Part shown: piece by piece, positions 20,200 through 28,823 of the stretch
Layout: the number at the start of each line of letters is the position of its first letter
Position numbering within the stretch: position 1 is the first letter of the stretch
Assembly: GCA_005877695.1 (NCBI GenBank)
Contig: VBOA01000007.1
Coordinates: forward strand, 309,646-357,321
Direction: 5' to 3'
Length of the DNA: 47,676 nucleotides
Origin: Gammaproteobacteria bacterium
GTDB taxonomy: Bacteria > Pseudomonadota > Gammaproteobacteria > Diplorickettsiales > Diplorickettsiaceae
Program-made: the position numbers and the translations under genes
Notes under the pieces: model-generated
What the model was told of the DNA's origin: nothing
Databases searched by the model: none
The model's input: only the letters and a program-made list of their open reading frames with translations

Positions 20200-21134
20200 C
20201 CATGGCAGAACTTATTTGCAATACTCATAATATAAAAACGAGGCATAGAGGTTGTGTTGTAACTATTGGTAATTTTGATGGTATACATCAAGGACATCAA
20301 AGTGTTATTCAATCTTTACTCAAACTTGGACGACAATTTCAGCAGCCTACATGCGTGATTCTCTTTGAGCCTCATCCACAAGAATTTTTCTATGGGGATA
20401 AGGCCCCAGCACGCTTAATGCGACTTGGGGAAAAAGTTAAATATCTGCAACAATTAAATATCGATCGAGTTCTTTGCTTACGTTTTAATAAACAATTAGC
20501 AGAGTGTACAGCTGAAAGTTTTGTTAAAAAAATTTTGGTTGATAAATTAGGTATGAAAGGTTTAATTATAGGCGATGATTTTCGTTTTGGGAAAGGACGC
20601 CAAGGAGATTTTGGTTTTTTGCAAAAATTGGGCCATGAATATGGATTCAAAGTTTTCTCTACACCCACCGTGTTATTAAAAAATGAGCGTATAGGTAGTT
20701 CTCGGGTAAGGGAGGCGGTAAAACAAGCTGATTTTAAATTGGCAGCATTATTATTGGGGCGTCCATTTAGACTAAGTGGTCGTGTTATCTATGGTGATCA
20801 ACGCGGTCGATTACTTGGATTTCCAACAGCGAATATTCGATTACGTCGCAAGGTCTTACCTTTACAAGGCGTTTTTGTTGTAAATGTTTATGGTTTGGCA
20901 GCGATAGGGTTGCCGGGTATTGCCAATTGTGGAAAACGCCCAACTATAAATGGTTTGAAAAATTTGCTAGAAGTTCATTTATTGGATTTTGATCAAAATA
21001 TCTATGACCGATTCATCGAAATAGAGTTTTTGAAAAAAATACGCGATGAAAAAAAATTTGAAAGTTTAGAAGCGCTTAAACAACAAATTACTAAAGATGT
21101 GGCGCTAGCTAAAAAATATTTTATGAAAAATTAG
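20196..21134 (+). CDS. ribF: Bifunctional riboflavin kinase / FAD synthetase
   Basis: Makes FMN and then FAD. The N-terminal adenylyltransferase has TIGNFDGIHQGHQ and, later, GDDFRFGKGRQGDF. The C-terminal flavokinase has GDQRGRLLGFPTANI and the GIANCGKRPTINGL / LEVHLLDF blocks. The 312 aa are normal. The start ATG 20196 overlaps the murJ stop (ATGA); ATG 20202 is an alternative. It is the last gene of the yqgE-ruvX-murJ-ribF run. The rest of riboflavin synthesis is 3-6 kb away on the other strand. Confidence 0.96.
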   Translation: MTMAELICNTHNIKTRHRGCVVTIGNFDGIHQGHQSVIQSLLKLGRQFQQPTCVILFEPHPQEFFYGDKAPARLMRLGEKVKYLQQLNIDRVLCLRFNKQLAECTAESFVKKILVDKLGMKGLIIGDDFRFGKGRQGDFGFLQKLGHEYGFKVFSTPTVLLKNERIGSSRVREAVKQADFKLAALLLGRPFRLSGRVIYGDQRGRLLGFPTANIRLRRKVLPLQGVFVVNVYGLAAIGLPGIANCGKRPTINGLKNLLEVHLLDFDQNIYDRFIEIEFLKKIRDEKKFESLEALKQQITKDVALAKKYFMKN

Positions 21135-21151
21135 CCAGTTAATTTTTATCA

Positions 21152-21199
21152 TTTAATAAATCTTTAATTACTATCATTTCCAATAAAGAAATCTATATT
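21152..21199 (+). promoter_or_regulatory. Candidate PmrA-type box and -10 upstream of the GDSL gene
   Basis: TTTAAT (21152-21157), five bases, then TTTAAT again (21163-21168): this fits the enterobacterial/Legionella PmrA pattern YTTAAK-N5-YTTAAK. A TATATT -10 lies at 21194-21199, 25 bases after the box, the usual geometry for an activator site at the -35. The sequence is AT-rich, so a chance match is possible. Confidence 0.4.
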
Positions 21200-21268
21200 A
21201 ATGATGCTAATGCTCTAGGCATATCAAGAATAGGTAAAATCTGAAATAAACAGGGAGGTATTTAATTT

Positions 21269-23479
21269 ATGAAACTAGTTAAAAGGTTAACTCTATGTCA
21301 CTCTATGTCAAGTAGATCTATAACAAATATCCATATTTTTGGAGATAGTCTTACTGACACGGGAGGGAAAAACAGTGAATTTTATAAGTTTCGTAAACTT
21401 CCTAGATGGTTAACAGCAATGCTTCTTGGACATTCGCCCTGGGGATTGTTTAGCAACGGCCCTGTTACCTGGGCAGATTTTGTAGCACTTGAGTTTGAGT
21501 ATCGACAGAAATCGGAACAAAATCCCTTAATGCGTAATCATTCTAAAAATGATGTGCAGTGCTGGGCGCAAGGAGGGGCGACCGCTTATAATTATAATTC
21601 GTGGTGGAGTTATTTAGAATTTCCAAAAACATTTTATGCACGTCCTTTTGTTACGCATCTCAGTGCCGAAACAAAAAAAGCTTATGCTTATATGGGGAAG
21701 AATAGTATTTCATTCGAGAACTCTCTTGCTCTTAATATGATTGGCATTAATGACTTGCTCACTATTGGATATATGGATGAGGAGGGAGTAACAAGAGCCA
21801 TTCAAAGCATAAAAGAATGGATGGATTTTTTTGTTTTGAATGGGGGAAGGGATGTTTATTTGGTTAATATGCCTGATATCACACTCACGCCAAGATATCA
21901 CACTAAGACAGAAGAAGAAAAAGAACAAACGCGAGCTATAATTAATTCTTTCAATCGTCAATTAAACAACTTAGTGGCGAGTTACCAGAAGCATCAAAAT
22001 GCAGGCTTTGAATCGTATGATACACCTATTTCACTGAATAGCCGGACACTTCCTCAAGAAAAGGCATTTATTATTCAAGGAAAAGATTTAAATAGGAAAA
22101 TTTATTTTTGGCAAGGTGAAAAATATTTAGAGAACGATGATGGAACTTATCTTAATGTTGATGTGCAGCTATCCAAAAAACAATGGAAATTTTTAGAAGA
22201 TTTAGGACAAGTAAGTAGCGTTGGAACTGATAATTTAAAGTATTACATAAAAAGACAAGCGATATCAAAAGCAAAACTAAACTGTCATATTGGGCTTTTG
22301 GATGTTCATGCCTTATATCAAAGTATTCATGGTAATCCTGAAGAAAATGGTTTTACCATTGGATGTGCTTTATATACTACCTGGGCAAATGATATTAATA
22401 AAGTACTAAAAAAAATCAAAACTAAAAATGCAGTTGTTTTACAGGAACTAACAAATGCAACTAACAGTAAAGTACATTGTTATCAAGTTTACTATATTAA
22501 AGAGGGCCAGCTTATACAAGTAGCTAAGGAGAAAATACTTTACTTAAAACAAGAGGATTCTCCCTATCGGGCAATGCAAGTAATTTACCAAAAAACACCT
22601 AATGCACCAAGCCAAGAAGCATTATTAATTACTGATTGTGGTACATTACGCGATCCTTCTATAGGCCAGATTATTTCGTCCGCTTTAAGAGGTGTTACAG
22701 TTGGTGGCTTGCCACTTCATTTAGCAGACGTCTCCATTTCATTATCCGAAGCTAGAAAAAATAGCGGATTACCCAAAGCAAAAAAAGGTCAGTCAGAACC
22801 CGCGGGAGGTTGCTTATCTTGGGATGACGTGCATCCTACACAAGAAGTCCATGCAAAAATTGCTGGGAATTTCATTAAGAAAATTGAGAGTAATTACCGT
22901 TTTAAAGAGCAAGGATTATTTTTGGATGATATGAACAGCAGACTCATGCCAGAAAAAAGCCCCGATTATCAGCCCTGCCTTCATCGAGAAGCACCGGATG
23001 ATTTGAAAGCCTGGAGAGAACCAATAAAAGAAAAAGAAATAGTACCGAAAAAGGCAGCAAAAATTTTAGGAATTCCATCTGCTGCTGATTTGAAAAAACA
23101 GCTCGAACCAACTCTGCCTTTGCTTGTAAGTTTCTTTTGTAAGGTAGAACAAAAGGTTAATAAATTACAGAAGGAACTATATAAAAGAAATACGCAAGTT
23201 ATTCAAGGAAAATTGGACACATTTAAGGAATTACAGAAAATACTTGCTGTACACGGTGAAAAAATTAAAACTCATGAAGCTATGCCCGAGTTTTATCAAA
23301 AAATAGCTCATTGGCATCACGAAAATCAACAAATACTTAATGAGCATAGAAATTCAATGACTCGATTTTTCAGTAAGAAAACTCGCCATATTAAAACTAG
23401 TTCAGCCACACTCGTAGAAACTACACTCGAGGAACTAAGCCATAAGTTAGCACAGTTCTCTTCATCCTCTATCGCATAA
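21269..23479 (+). CDS. GDSL/SGNH-family lipase-like protein, candidate secreted effector
   Basis: A 736-residue SGNH hydrolase with extra segments. Catalytic blocks are in order: Ser27 in IFGDSLTDTG, the glycine block WAQGGATAYNYN (about 99-110), Asn161 in MIGINDLL, and Asp519/His522 in WDDVHPT. A normal GDSL enzyme has about 300-400 residues; here about 80 residues are inserted near 255-335 and about 150 between GFTIGCAL (361) and the Asp-His block. A Lys/Gln/Glu-rich, probably helical tail of ~200 residues follows. There is no signal peptide. The C-terminus ETTLEELSHKLAQFSSSSIA has a glutamate cluster like the E-block of Dot/Icm substrates. GGGAGG lies 10 bases before ATG 21269; an in-frame ATG at 21305 is possible. 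Hydrolase family firm; effector role is inference. Confidence 0.85.
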   Translation: MKLVKRLTLCHSMSSRSITNIHIFGDSLTDTGGKNSEFYKFRKLPRWLTAMLLGHSPWGLFSNGPVTWADFVALEFEYRQKSEQNPLMRNHSKNDVQCWAQGGATAYNYNSWWSYLEFPKTFYARPFVTHLSAETKKAYAYMGKNSISFENSLALNMIGINDLLTIGYMDEEGVTRAIQSIKEWMDFFVLNGGRDVYLVNMPDITLTPRYHTKTEEEKEQTRAIINSFNRQLNNLVASYQKHQNAGFESYDTPISLNSRTLPQEKAFIIQGKDLNRKIYFWQGEKYLENDDGTYLNVDVQLSKKQWKFLEDLGQVSSVGTDNLKYYIKRQAISKAKLNCHIGLLDVHALYQSIHGNPEENGFTIGCALYTTWANDINKVLKKIKTKNAVVLQELTNATNSKVHCYQVYYIKEGQLIQVAKEKILYLKQEDSPYRAMQVIYQKTPNAPSQEALLITDCGTLRDPSIGQIISSALRGVTVGGLPLHLADVSISLSEARKNSGLPKAKKGQSEPAGGCLSWDDVHPTQEVHAKIAGNFIKKIESNYRFKEQGLFLDDMNSRLMPEKSPDYQPCLHREAPDDLKAWREPIKEKEIVPKKAAKILGIPSAADLKKQLEPTLPLLVSFFCKVEQKVNKLQKELYKRNTQVIQGKLDTFKELQKILAVHGEKIKTHEAMPEFYQKIAHWHHENQQILNEHRNSMTRFFSKKTRHIKTSSATLVETTLEELSHKLAQFSSSSIA
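21291..21310 (+). repeat. 10-bp tandem duplication at the GDSL gene 5' end
   Basis: CTCTATGTCA occurs twice in direct succession (21291-21300 and 21301-21310). Each copy contains an ATG; only the second is in frame with the GDSL protein. One copy fewer would shift the frame of the ATG at 21269 but leave the ATG of the repeat in frame. Confidence 0.9.
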
Positions 23480-23601
23480 GAGCCATTAACGTTTTGTTTT
23501 TTGGAGTATAGCTTGTAAATTTGCTTTTGAGTTGCTTCAAAACTGATTTTGACAGCAAATATTTTGACGAAATGCGTTCAGCTGATTAGACTACGCGGAT
23601 T

Positions 23602-24344
23602 ATGTCACGAAAAGAATTTCATTTAACTCTCGAGGCCAGTGAGCAGATTGCTCCAGATGTCAAACATTTCACTTTTCGTTATGAAGAGGGGGGGGGCTTT
23701 GAGTTCATTCCCGGCCAATTTATTACTTTGCATATACCTACGGATGAAAAAATATTGCGTCGTAGCTATAGTATCGCCAATAAAACTCACGTTGCAAATA
23801 ATAAAATTGAATTTGCCGCTTCTTATGTACCCGCAGGTATTGCAAGTGAATTTCTATTTGCATTGAAGCCTGGAGATAGGGTCACAGCAACCGGTCCTTT
23901 TGGTCGGCTTATTTTACGCGAGGAGATGCCGGAACGTTATATTTTGGTAGCAACGGGTACGGGTGTAACACCTTACCGAACGATGCTAGCTGAATTAGAA
24001 CAACGATTTAAATTAAGACCGTGTTTTAAGGTTATTTTGGTCTTCGGTGTGCGCAAGCCTGAAGATTTGCTGTATCGAGATGAATTTCTTGAATTTGCAG
24101 AAAAATACCCATGGTTTGAATTTCATGCTTATTATAGTCGAGTTAAACCACAAGAGGCATTAAATTTTGAACATACCGGTTATGTATGAATGCTTTTAGT
24201 GAAATTAATCCAAACCCTAAACAAGATATTGTCTATTTGTGTGGTAACCCCAATATGGTAGATGAGGTTTTTACACTTCTAGTTAAAAGCTATAACTTTC
24301 CGACTGAAATTATTCGACGTGAAAAGTATATTTCATCTAATTAA
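23602..24344 (+). pseudogene. fpr: Ferredoxin--NADP+ reductase, split by a one-base frameshift
   Basis: The first frame (23602-24189, 195 aa) has the FAD-binding RRSYSIAN and the flavin block GPFGRL, and NADP-binding VATGTGVTPYRTML, then stops with TGA right after EHTGYV. The missing end lies in the next frame at 24186-24344: NAFSEINPNPKQDIVYLCGNPNMVDEVF, ending EIIRREKYISSN, which is the normal C-terminus (CGNPNM binds NADPH). The two parts together make 247 residues, the usual Fpr length. Loss of one base near 24186 explains the break. No slippery heptamer is visible. This enzyme balances NADPH and ferredoxin/flavodoxin. It may be inactive, may work as two chains, or may be a sequencing error. 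Confidence 0.88.
24186..24344 (+). CDS. fpr: C-terminal fragment of ferredoxin--NADP+ reductase
   Basis: A 52-codon frame starting at ATG 24186, which overlaps the TGA that ends the first fpr part (ATGA). It encodes the nicotinamide-side end of Fpr with CGNPNM. The overlap would allow re-initiation by the terminating ribosome, so a separate short chain is conceivable. No Shine-Dalgarno stands at a good distance. Whether it is made is unknown. Confidence 0.5.
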   Translation: MNAFSEINPNPKQDIVYLCGNPNMVDEVFTLLVKSYNFPTEIIRREKYISSN

Positions 24345-24449
24345 ATCATCAGCAAATGAATTTTTGACAAGGCGTCCCCAATGTATTAGCACACATGAGG
24401 ATTGTAATTAAGTGGTATCCACTCAAAAATTTAAATCTGAACAGTATGT

Positions 24450-24947
24450 TTATTCTGCTTCGATTTGCTCAAGAACCGAGATCATTTCCATTGCTGCATC
24501 GACTGCATCACGACCTTTGTGACAATGTTTTTCGTCTATGCGCGCAAATGCTTGTTCTTCATTCTCAGTGGTTAATATCCCAAAAATAACAGGTATCGAT
24601 TCTTGTAAAGCAACTTTTTGACAAGCATAACTTACTTGTTGACAAACATAATCGTAATGATTAGTTTTCCCGCGTATAACAGCACCTAAACAGATAATGG
24701 CTAAACAATTTTCATTGGAAATAGCTATTTGTTGGGCAGCAAGACCGATTTCTACCGCTCCAGGAACTCGAATAATAGTGATGCATCGTTCTGGAAAATT
24801 TAATTCTTGTAGTCGTTGTAAAGCGCCATTCAATAATCCTTCGGTAATATCTTGATTGAAGCGACTGACTATAATAGCAATATTAAATTCATCAATGGGT
24901 TGATTAAAATGTAGAGGTTTAGCAGTGATTTCTTTTATTTTTTGCAT
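24450..24947 (-). CDS. ribH: 6,7-dimethyl-8-ribityllumazine synthase
   Basis: Penultimate riboflavin step, condensing the ribityl-pyrimidinedione with dihydroxybutanone phosphate. Family blocks: IVSRFNQDITEGLLNGA, RVPGAVEIGLAAQ, CLGAVIRGKTNHYDYVC and PVIFGILTTENEEQA. The conserved catalytic His is in NHYDYV. The 165 aa are typical of the icosahedral or pentameric enzyme. The GGAGC Shine-Dalgarno lies in the 13-base gap after ribBA, so the two are co-translated. The gene ends the mpl-ribD-ribBA-ribH run. Confidence 0.97.
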   Translation of the reverse strand: MQKIKEITAKPLHFNQPIDEFNIAIIVSRFNQDITEGLLNGALQRLQELNFPERCITIIRVPGAVEIGLAAQQIAISNENCLAIICLGAVIRGKTNHYDYVCQQVSYACQKVALQESIPVIFGILTTENEEQAFARIDEKHCHKGRDAVDAAMEMISVLEQIEAE

Positions 24948-24960
24948 ACTTTGCTCCTTT

Positions 24961-26172
24961 TCATAAATTGAGTAGATGTCCGAGCTTGGTTTGTTTAGTT
25001 TTTAAATAGGCATGGTTGGTTGAGTTAGGTATTGCAATTAATGGGACCCGTTCAATGACTTCAACTCCATATTGCTCTAAGTCGGCAATTTTCTGTGGGT
25101 TATTGGTAAGTAATCTTATTTGCAATATTTTAAGGCTTTGCAGCATTTGTGCGCCTATCCAATAATTACGATCATCACTGCCAAAACCTAATTTTTGATT
25201 CGCTTCGACGGTATCGAGACCTTGGTCTTGCAAGGCATAGGCCTTAAGTTTATTCAATAAACCAATGCCGCGGCCTTCCTGGCGTAAATAAAGCAGCACT
25301 CCCCCCTGTTGGCTGATTTGTGTTAGGGATTCGTGTAGCTGCCAACCACAATCACAGCGAGTAGAGCCAAATAGATCACCCGTAAAACATTCTGAATGAA
25401 TACGTACTAAAGTAGGCTCAGAGGATGCTTCGGGTTTTTCCTTAACAATTGCTAAATGGTGATGTTTATCCATACAGCTTTCAAATAATTTGATAGTCAA
25501 ATCACCATATTCTTCGGTAGGTAAATAAATTGAAGCGATTTCTTGGACTAAAGATTCAGTTTGCAAGCGATATTGGATCAAATCTCGTATCGATAATAAG
25601 CTGATTTGATGTTGTTTGGCGAATTTTTCTAAATCTGGAAATCGGGCCATGCTTCCGTCAGGATTCATGATTTCACAGATAACTGCTGCGGATTTTAAGC
25701 CTGCTAAACGAGTTAAATCAGTACTTCCTTCGGTTTGTCCCATACGCTCTAAAACACCACCTTTTCGGGCCCGTAGCGGAAAAATATGGCCTGGCATAAC
25801 GATATCTTGAGGGCCATTTTGTGGGTTAACAGCCACTTGAATGGTATGAGCTCGATCAGCGGCAGAAATACCGGTGGTAACGCCCTTGGCAGCCTCTATA
25901 GAGGCTGTGAAGGCGGTATTAAAAGGATTGGTAGACTGCTTTACCATCATTGGGATTTCTAGTCGCTGGATATCTTCTTCAGTTAGCGCTAAGCAGATTA
26001 ATCCACGCGCATATTGTGCCATAAAATTAATGGCTTCAGGTGTAACCATTTCCGCGGCTAGAACCAAGTCACCCTCATTTTCCCGACTTTCATGATCAAA
26101 GAGAATGATCATTTTACCTTGACGTAAATCTTCTAAAGCGCGAGCGATACTAAGGAAGCTTGAGGTTTTCAT
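24961..26172 (-). CDS. ribBA: Bifunctional DHBP synthase / GTP cyclohydrolase II-type protein RibBA
   Basis: Residues ~1-205 are 3,4-dihydroxy-2-butanone-4-phosphate synthase with the acidic metal loop [12 protein letters not shown] and GHIFPLRA. Residues ~206-403 are the GTP cyclohydrolase II domain: the zinc cysteines are in [16 protein letters not shown], and [19 protein letters not shown] is the substrate loop. All three zinc Cys are present, so this domain looks active, unlike the degenerate RibBX forms. Together the domains feed both branches of riboflavin synthesis. The 403 aa are normal. It follows ribD after 48 bases; no ribE lies between. Confidence 0.97.
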   Translation of the reverse strand: MKTSSFLSIARALEDLRQGKMIILFDHESRENEGDLVLAAEMVTPEAINFMAQYARGLICLALTEEDIQRLEIPMMVKQSTNPFNTAFTASIEAAKGVTTGISAADRAHTIQVAVNPQNGPQDIVMPGHIFPLRARKGGVLERMGQTEGSTDLTRLAGLKSAAVICEIMNPDGSMARFPDLEKFAKQHQISLLSIRDLIQYRLQTESLVQEIASIYLPTEEYGDLTIKLFESCMDKHHHLAIVKEKPEASSEPTLVRIHSECFTGDLFGSTRCDCGWQLHESLTQISQQGGVLLYLRQEGRGIGLLNKLKAYALQDQGLDTVEANQKLGFGSDDRNYWIGAQMLQSLKILQIRLLTNNPQKIADLEQYGVEVIERVPLIAIPNSTNHAYLKTKQTKLGHLLNL

Positions 26173-26220
26173 TATCGTGTATTTGTTTTGTTATGTCTTA
26201 ATTTAGACAGTATTATACGC

Positions 26221-27303
26221 CTAATACCCACTCCATTTAAACTCAAAACAGCTATCCTTACCTAAAATAGTCGAATTAGCCCATATTGCTCCTTTTAAAG
26301 GATCCGGAACACTAAAAGCAAGTTGTGTATTTTCTCCCAACCATTGGGGGGCTACATAAATAAAAGCTCGTTGTAATAAGCTATTTTGGACAAAAGCTTG
26401 GAAACTTTTTCCACCCGCTTCTACCCAAAGATCTATTATTCCATCTTGGCCAATTTGATTAAATATTTCTAGTAAGTCAAGACCATTATTATTAGCTTTT
26501 ATTGGAATGAAGCGTATAGCATATTTTTGAAATCGATCTTGCTCTTTTTTACTAATCTGAGGGTTATGAAAAATTGTTATTTTTTCTGTAGAATTAAAAA
26601 CATTTGCTGATATAGGAATCCTGAGATAGGTGTCAATAATATATAGAGATTTTTTGTAGATAATATCATCGATACGACAATTTAATAAGGGATCGTCTAC
26701 AACAATAGTCTTTGCTGTAGTTAGAATAGCATCGGTATATTTACGTTGTTGATGAGTAAATTTTTGTGCGGTGTTTCCAGTTAACTGAATTCTTTTTCCA
26801 TTTCTTCCGGCAATTTTTCCATCTAAAGTCATGGCTAATTTAGCTGTAGTAAAGGGCCTTTTATGTTTCCACCAATAAGCATAGCTTGCATAAAAATTAT
26901 CAATGAGGGTTATTGGATAATGAGTGCATTCAATCCCAGCGGTTTGTAATATTTTATCGGTATGGCCGTTTACAGCTGGATTGGGATCGCGAAAGCCATA
27001 AATGACTTTTACGATACCGCTTTTTATAATTAGATCAGTGCAAGGAGGAGTTTTTTTAGCTGTATGACAACAAGGTTGTAAAGTGACATATAATACAGCG
27101 CCTGAGGCGTTAGAAGGGTCGACTTTACTAATAGCATCTACTTCTGCATGAGGAGACCCACTTGCATGATGATAACCTTTAGCAATAATCTGATTATTTT
27201 TAACTAAGATAGCACCAACACAAGGATTGGGTGCGCAAAATCCTTTACGTATTTCTGCTAATTTTAATGCAGCTTCAAGATAGTGGGTTACAGAGATATT
27301 CAC
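26221..27303 (-). CDS. ribD: Bifunctional pyrimidine deaminase/reductase RibD
   Basis: Second and third riboflavin steps. The N-terminal deaminase (1-~145) has the zinc site HAEVDAI and LQPCCHTAKKTPPCTD, preceded by CAPNPCVGAILV. The C-terminal reductase (~147-360) begins TAKLAMTLDGKIAG and contains the VEAGGKSFQAF block. The 360 aa are typical. Its start overlaps the mpl stop by 4 bases (ATGA), so mpl and ribD are coupled. Confidence 0.97.
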   Translation of the reverse strand: MNISVTHYLEAALKLAEIRKGFCAPNPCVGAILVKNNQIIAKGYHHASGSPHAEVDAISKVDPSNASGAVLYVTLQPCCHTAKKTPPCTDLIIKSGIVKVIYGFRDPNPAVNGHTDKILQTAGIECTHYPITLIDNFYASYAYWWKHKRPFTTAKLAMTLDGKIAGRNGKRIQLTGNTAQKFTHQQRKYTDAILTTAKTIVVDDPLLNCRIDDIIYKKSLYIIDTYLRIPISANVFNSTEKITIFHNPQISKKEQDRFQKYAIRFIPIKANNNGLDLLEIFNQIGQDGIIDLWVEAGGKSFQAFVQNSLLQRAFIYVAPQWLGENTQLAFSVPDPLKGAIWANSTILGKDSCFEFKWSGY

Positions 27304-28664
27304 GCTTCTAGTGCTCGAGCAAGCTTTTCATGCATATTACCAAAACCTCTGTTACTCATAATAACAATATGATCAGATTCTTTAGCTTCTTTAGCTACTT
27401 TTTGGATAATATCGGTTATGGAGTCATAAATAAAAATAGGAATGGATGAGGTTTGAAAAATCTCCTCAAAATCCCAATTTGCTTTTGGCCGTAGTAACCA
27501 AACACTATTTGCATTCTGTAAAGAGGGACCTAAGGTTTCTCGATGTATTCCAGAACGCATAGTATGTGTCCCGGCTTCTAAAATAACCAATATCCGTTTT
27601 TTATTCCCGATTTTTTTACGTAAGCCAGCAAGCGTTGAGGCAATGGCGGTAGGGTGATGAGCAAAATCATCATAAAGCGTTATTCCATTGATTTTTTTAT
27701 AGACTTCTAATCGACGTTTGATTCCTTGAAATTTATTTAATGCAGTAATGGAAATATTGGGCTTAATGCCGATATGATGCGCAGCGGCAATAGCAATGAT
27801 AGCATTTGCTGCATTGTGATCCCCAATTAATGACCAATGTATTTCTCCTTGTTTTTTGTTTTTAAAATAGATAGTAAATTGGCTGGCGTCTGCTTTTAGT
27901 AAGGTAGTTCGCCAAATTACATCTTTATTTTCCATATTTCCTGTGTATTCGATAGGTGTCCAACATCCTCGTGAAATAACATTTTGTAAATTTTTATCTA
28001 TTTTTGGGCAGATAATTAATCCTTGGCTAGGTACCGTCCGCAATAAATACGAAAATTGGGTTTGAATCGCTTCTAAATTCGAAAAAATATCAGCATGATC
28101 AAATTCAAGGTTATTTACAATCAAAGTTTTGGGATGATAATGAATAAATTTCGACCGTTTATCAAAAAATGCCGTGTCATACTCATCTGCTTCAATGACA
28201 AAAAAATCTTCTTTGCCTAAACGAGCAGAGCTTTTAAAATTATTAGCAATCCCTCCAATTAAAAATCCAGGATTTAATCCAGCATATTCTAATATCCAGC
28301 TTAATAAACTTGAGACGGTGGTTTTGCCATGGGTTCCAGAAACCGCTAAAACATGATATTTGTGTAAAACATTTTCTGCTAGCCATTGTGGGCCTGAAAT
28401 ATAAGGGATATTTTGATTTAAAACATATTCAACACACGGATTTCCACGTGTCATGGTATTTCCCATGATAACTAAATCGGGATGTGGCAATAGGTTTTTT
28501 TTATCATAACCTTCAAAAACTGGAATTTTATGCTCAGCTAAATGAGTGCTCATCGGAGGATAGATGTTTATATCAGAGCCTATGACTGCAAAATTTTTTT
28601 GTTTGGCTATTAAAGCAATACCCGCCATGAATGTACCGCAGATGCCTAAAATATGAAGTCGCAT
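27300..28664 (-). CDS. mpl: UDP-N-acetylmuramate:L-alanyl-gamma-D-glutamyl-meso-diaminopimelate ligase
   Basis: Murein tripeptide recycling: attaches the recovered tripeptide to UDP-MurNAc. A Mur-ligase with the Rossmann opening LHILGICGTFMAGIALIAK, ATP loop AVSGTHGKTTVSSLLSW near residue 112, IEADEYDTAFFD and the C-terminal DDFAHHPTAI. The GTFM form in the first motif and the 454-residue length fit Mpl rather than MurC. It starts the minus-strand run mpl-ribD-ribBA-ribH. The recycling enzyme ldcA is also in this window (40.4 kb). Confidence 0.96.
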   Translation of the reverse strand: MRLHILGICGTFMAGIALIAKQKNFAVIGSDINIYPPMSTHLAEHKIPVFEGYDKKNLLPHPDLVIMGNTMTRGNPCVEYVLNQNIPYISGPQWLAENVLHKYHVLAVSGTHGKTTVSSLLSWILEYAGLNPGFLIGGIANNFKSSARLGKEDFFVIEADEYDTAFFDKRSKFIHYHPKTLIVNNLEFDHADIFSNLEAIQTQFSYLLRTVPSQGLIICPKIDKNLQNVISRGCWTPIEYTGNMENKDVIWRTTLLKADASQFTIYFKNKKQGEIHWSLIGDHNAANAIIAIAAAHHIGIKPNISITALNKFQGIKRRLEVYKKINGITLYDDFAHHPTAIASTLAGLRKKIGNKKRILVILEAGTHTMRSGIHRETLGPSLQNANSVWLLRPKANWDFEEIFQTSSIPIFIYDSITDIIQKVAKEAKESDHIVIMSNRGFGNMHEKLARALEA

Positions 28665-28696
28665 GTTAGTCTAGAAAAAGTGTGAATGTTTCAAGT

Positions 28697-28704
28697 ATTA
28701 TACT
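28697..28704. promoter_or_regulatory. Overlapping divergent -10 elements between mpl and pfk
   Basis: On the minus strand 28702-28697 reads TATAAT (about 33 bases before mpl). On the plus strand 28699-28704 reads TATACT (about 120 bases before pfk). They share four bases, as in symmetric bidirectional promoters. Neither has a convincing -35. Confidence 0.35.
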
Positions 28705-28722
28705 CTACACACTTGATTTTTT

Positions 28723-28773
28723 GCCTTAGTTGCCGTTTAACTTGCCATTTTCTTTTTGGCAATAGCTAAGGCT
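28723..28773 (+). other. Stem-loop in the putative pfk leader
   Basis: GCCTTAG pairs with CTAAGGC, and TTGCC inside it pairs with GGCAA, with a three-base bulge; an alternative inner hairpin is TTGCCA/TGGCAA with an 8-base loop. It lies 50 bases before the pfk start. There is no following T-run, so it is not a plain terminator. Function unknown. Confidence 0.35.
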
Positions 28774-28823
28774 TCAATTGCTGTGAGTATATTTGACTTT
28801 AAGTTACCTGGAGAATAAGCAGA

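Noticed and set aside
24175..24195. Programmed ribosomal frameshift in fpr
   Set aside because: No slippery heptamer or downstream stem is visible; mutation, restart or sequencing error fit better.
24411..24423. AGTGG/CCACT hairpin between fpr and ribH as terminator
   Set aside because: Five base pairs, three-base loop and no T-run on either strand; too weak to call.
28665..28823. FMN riboswitch upstream of the mpl-rib run
   Set aside because: None of the conserved RFN core sequences is present; only a simple stem-loop on the pfk side is seen.
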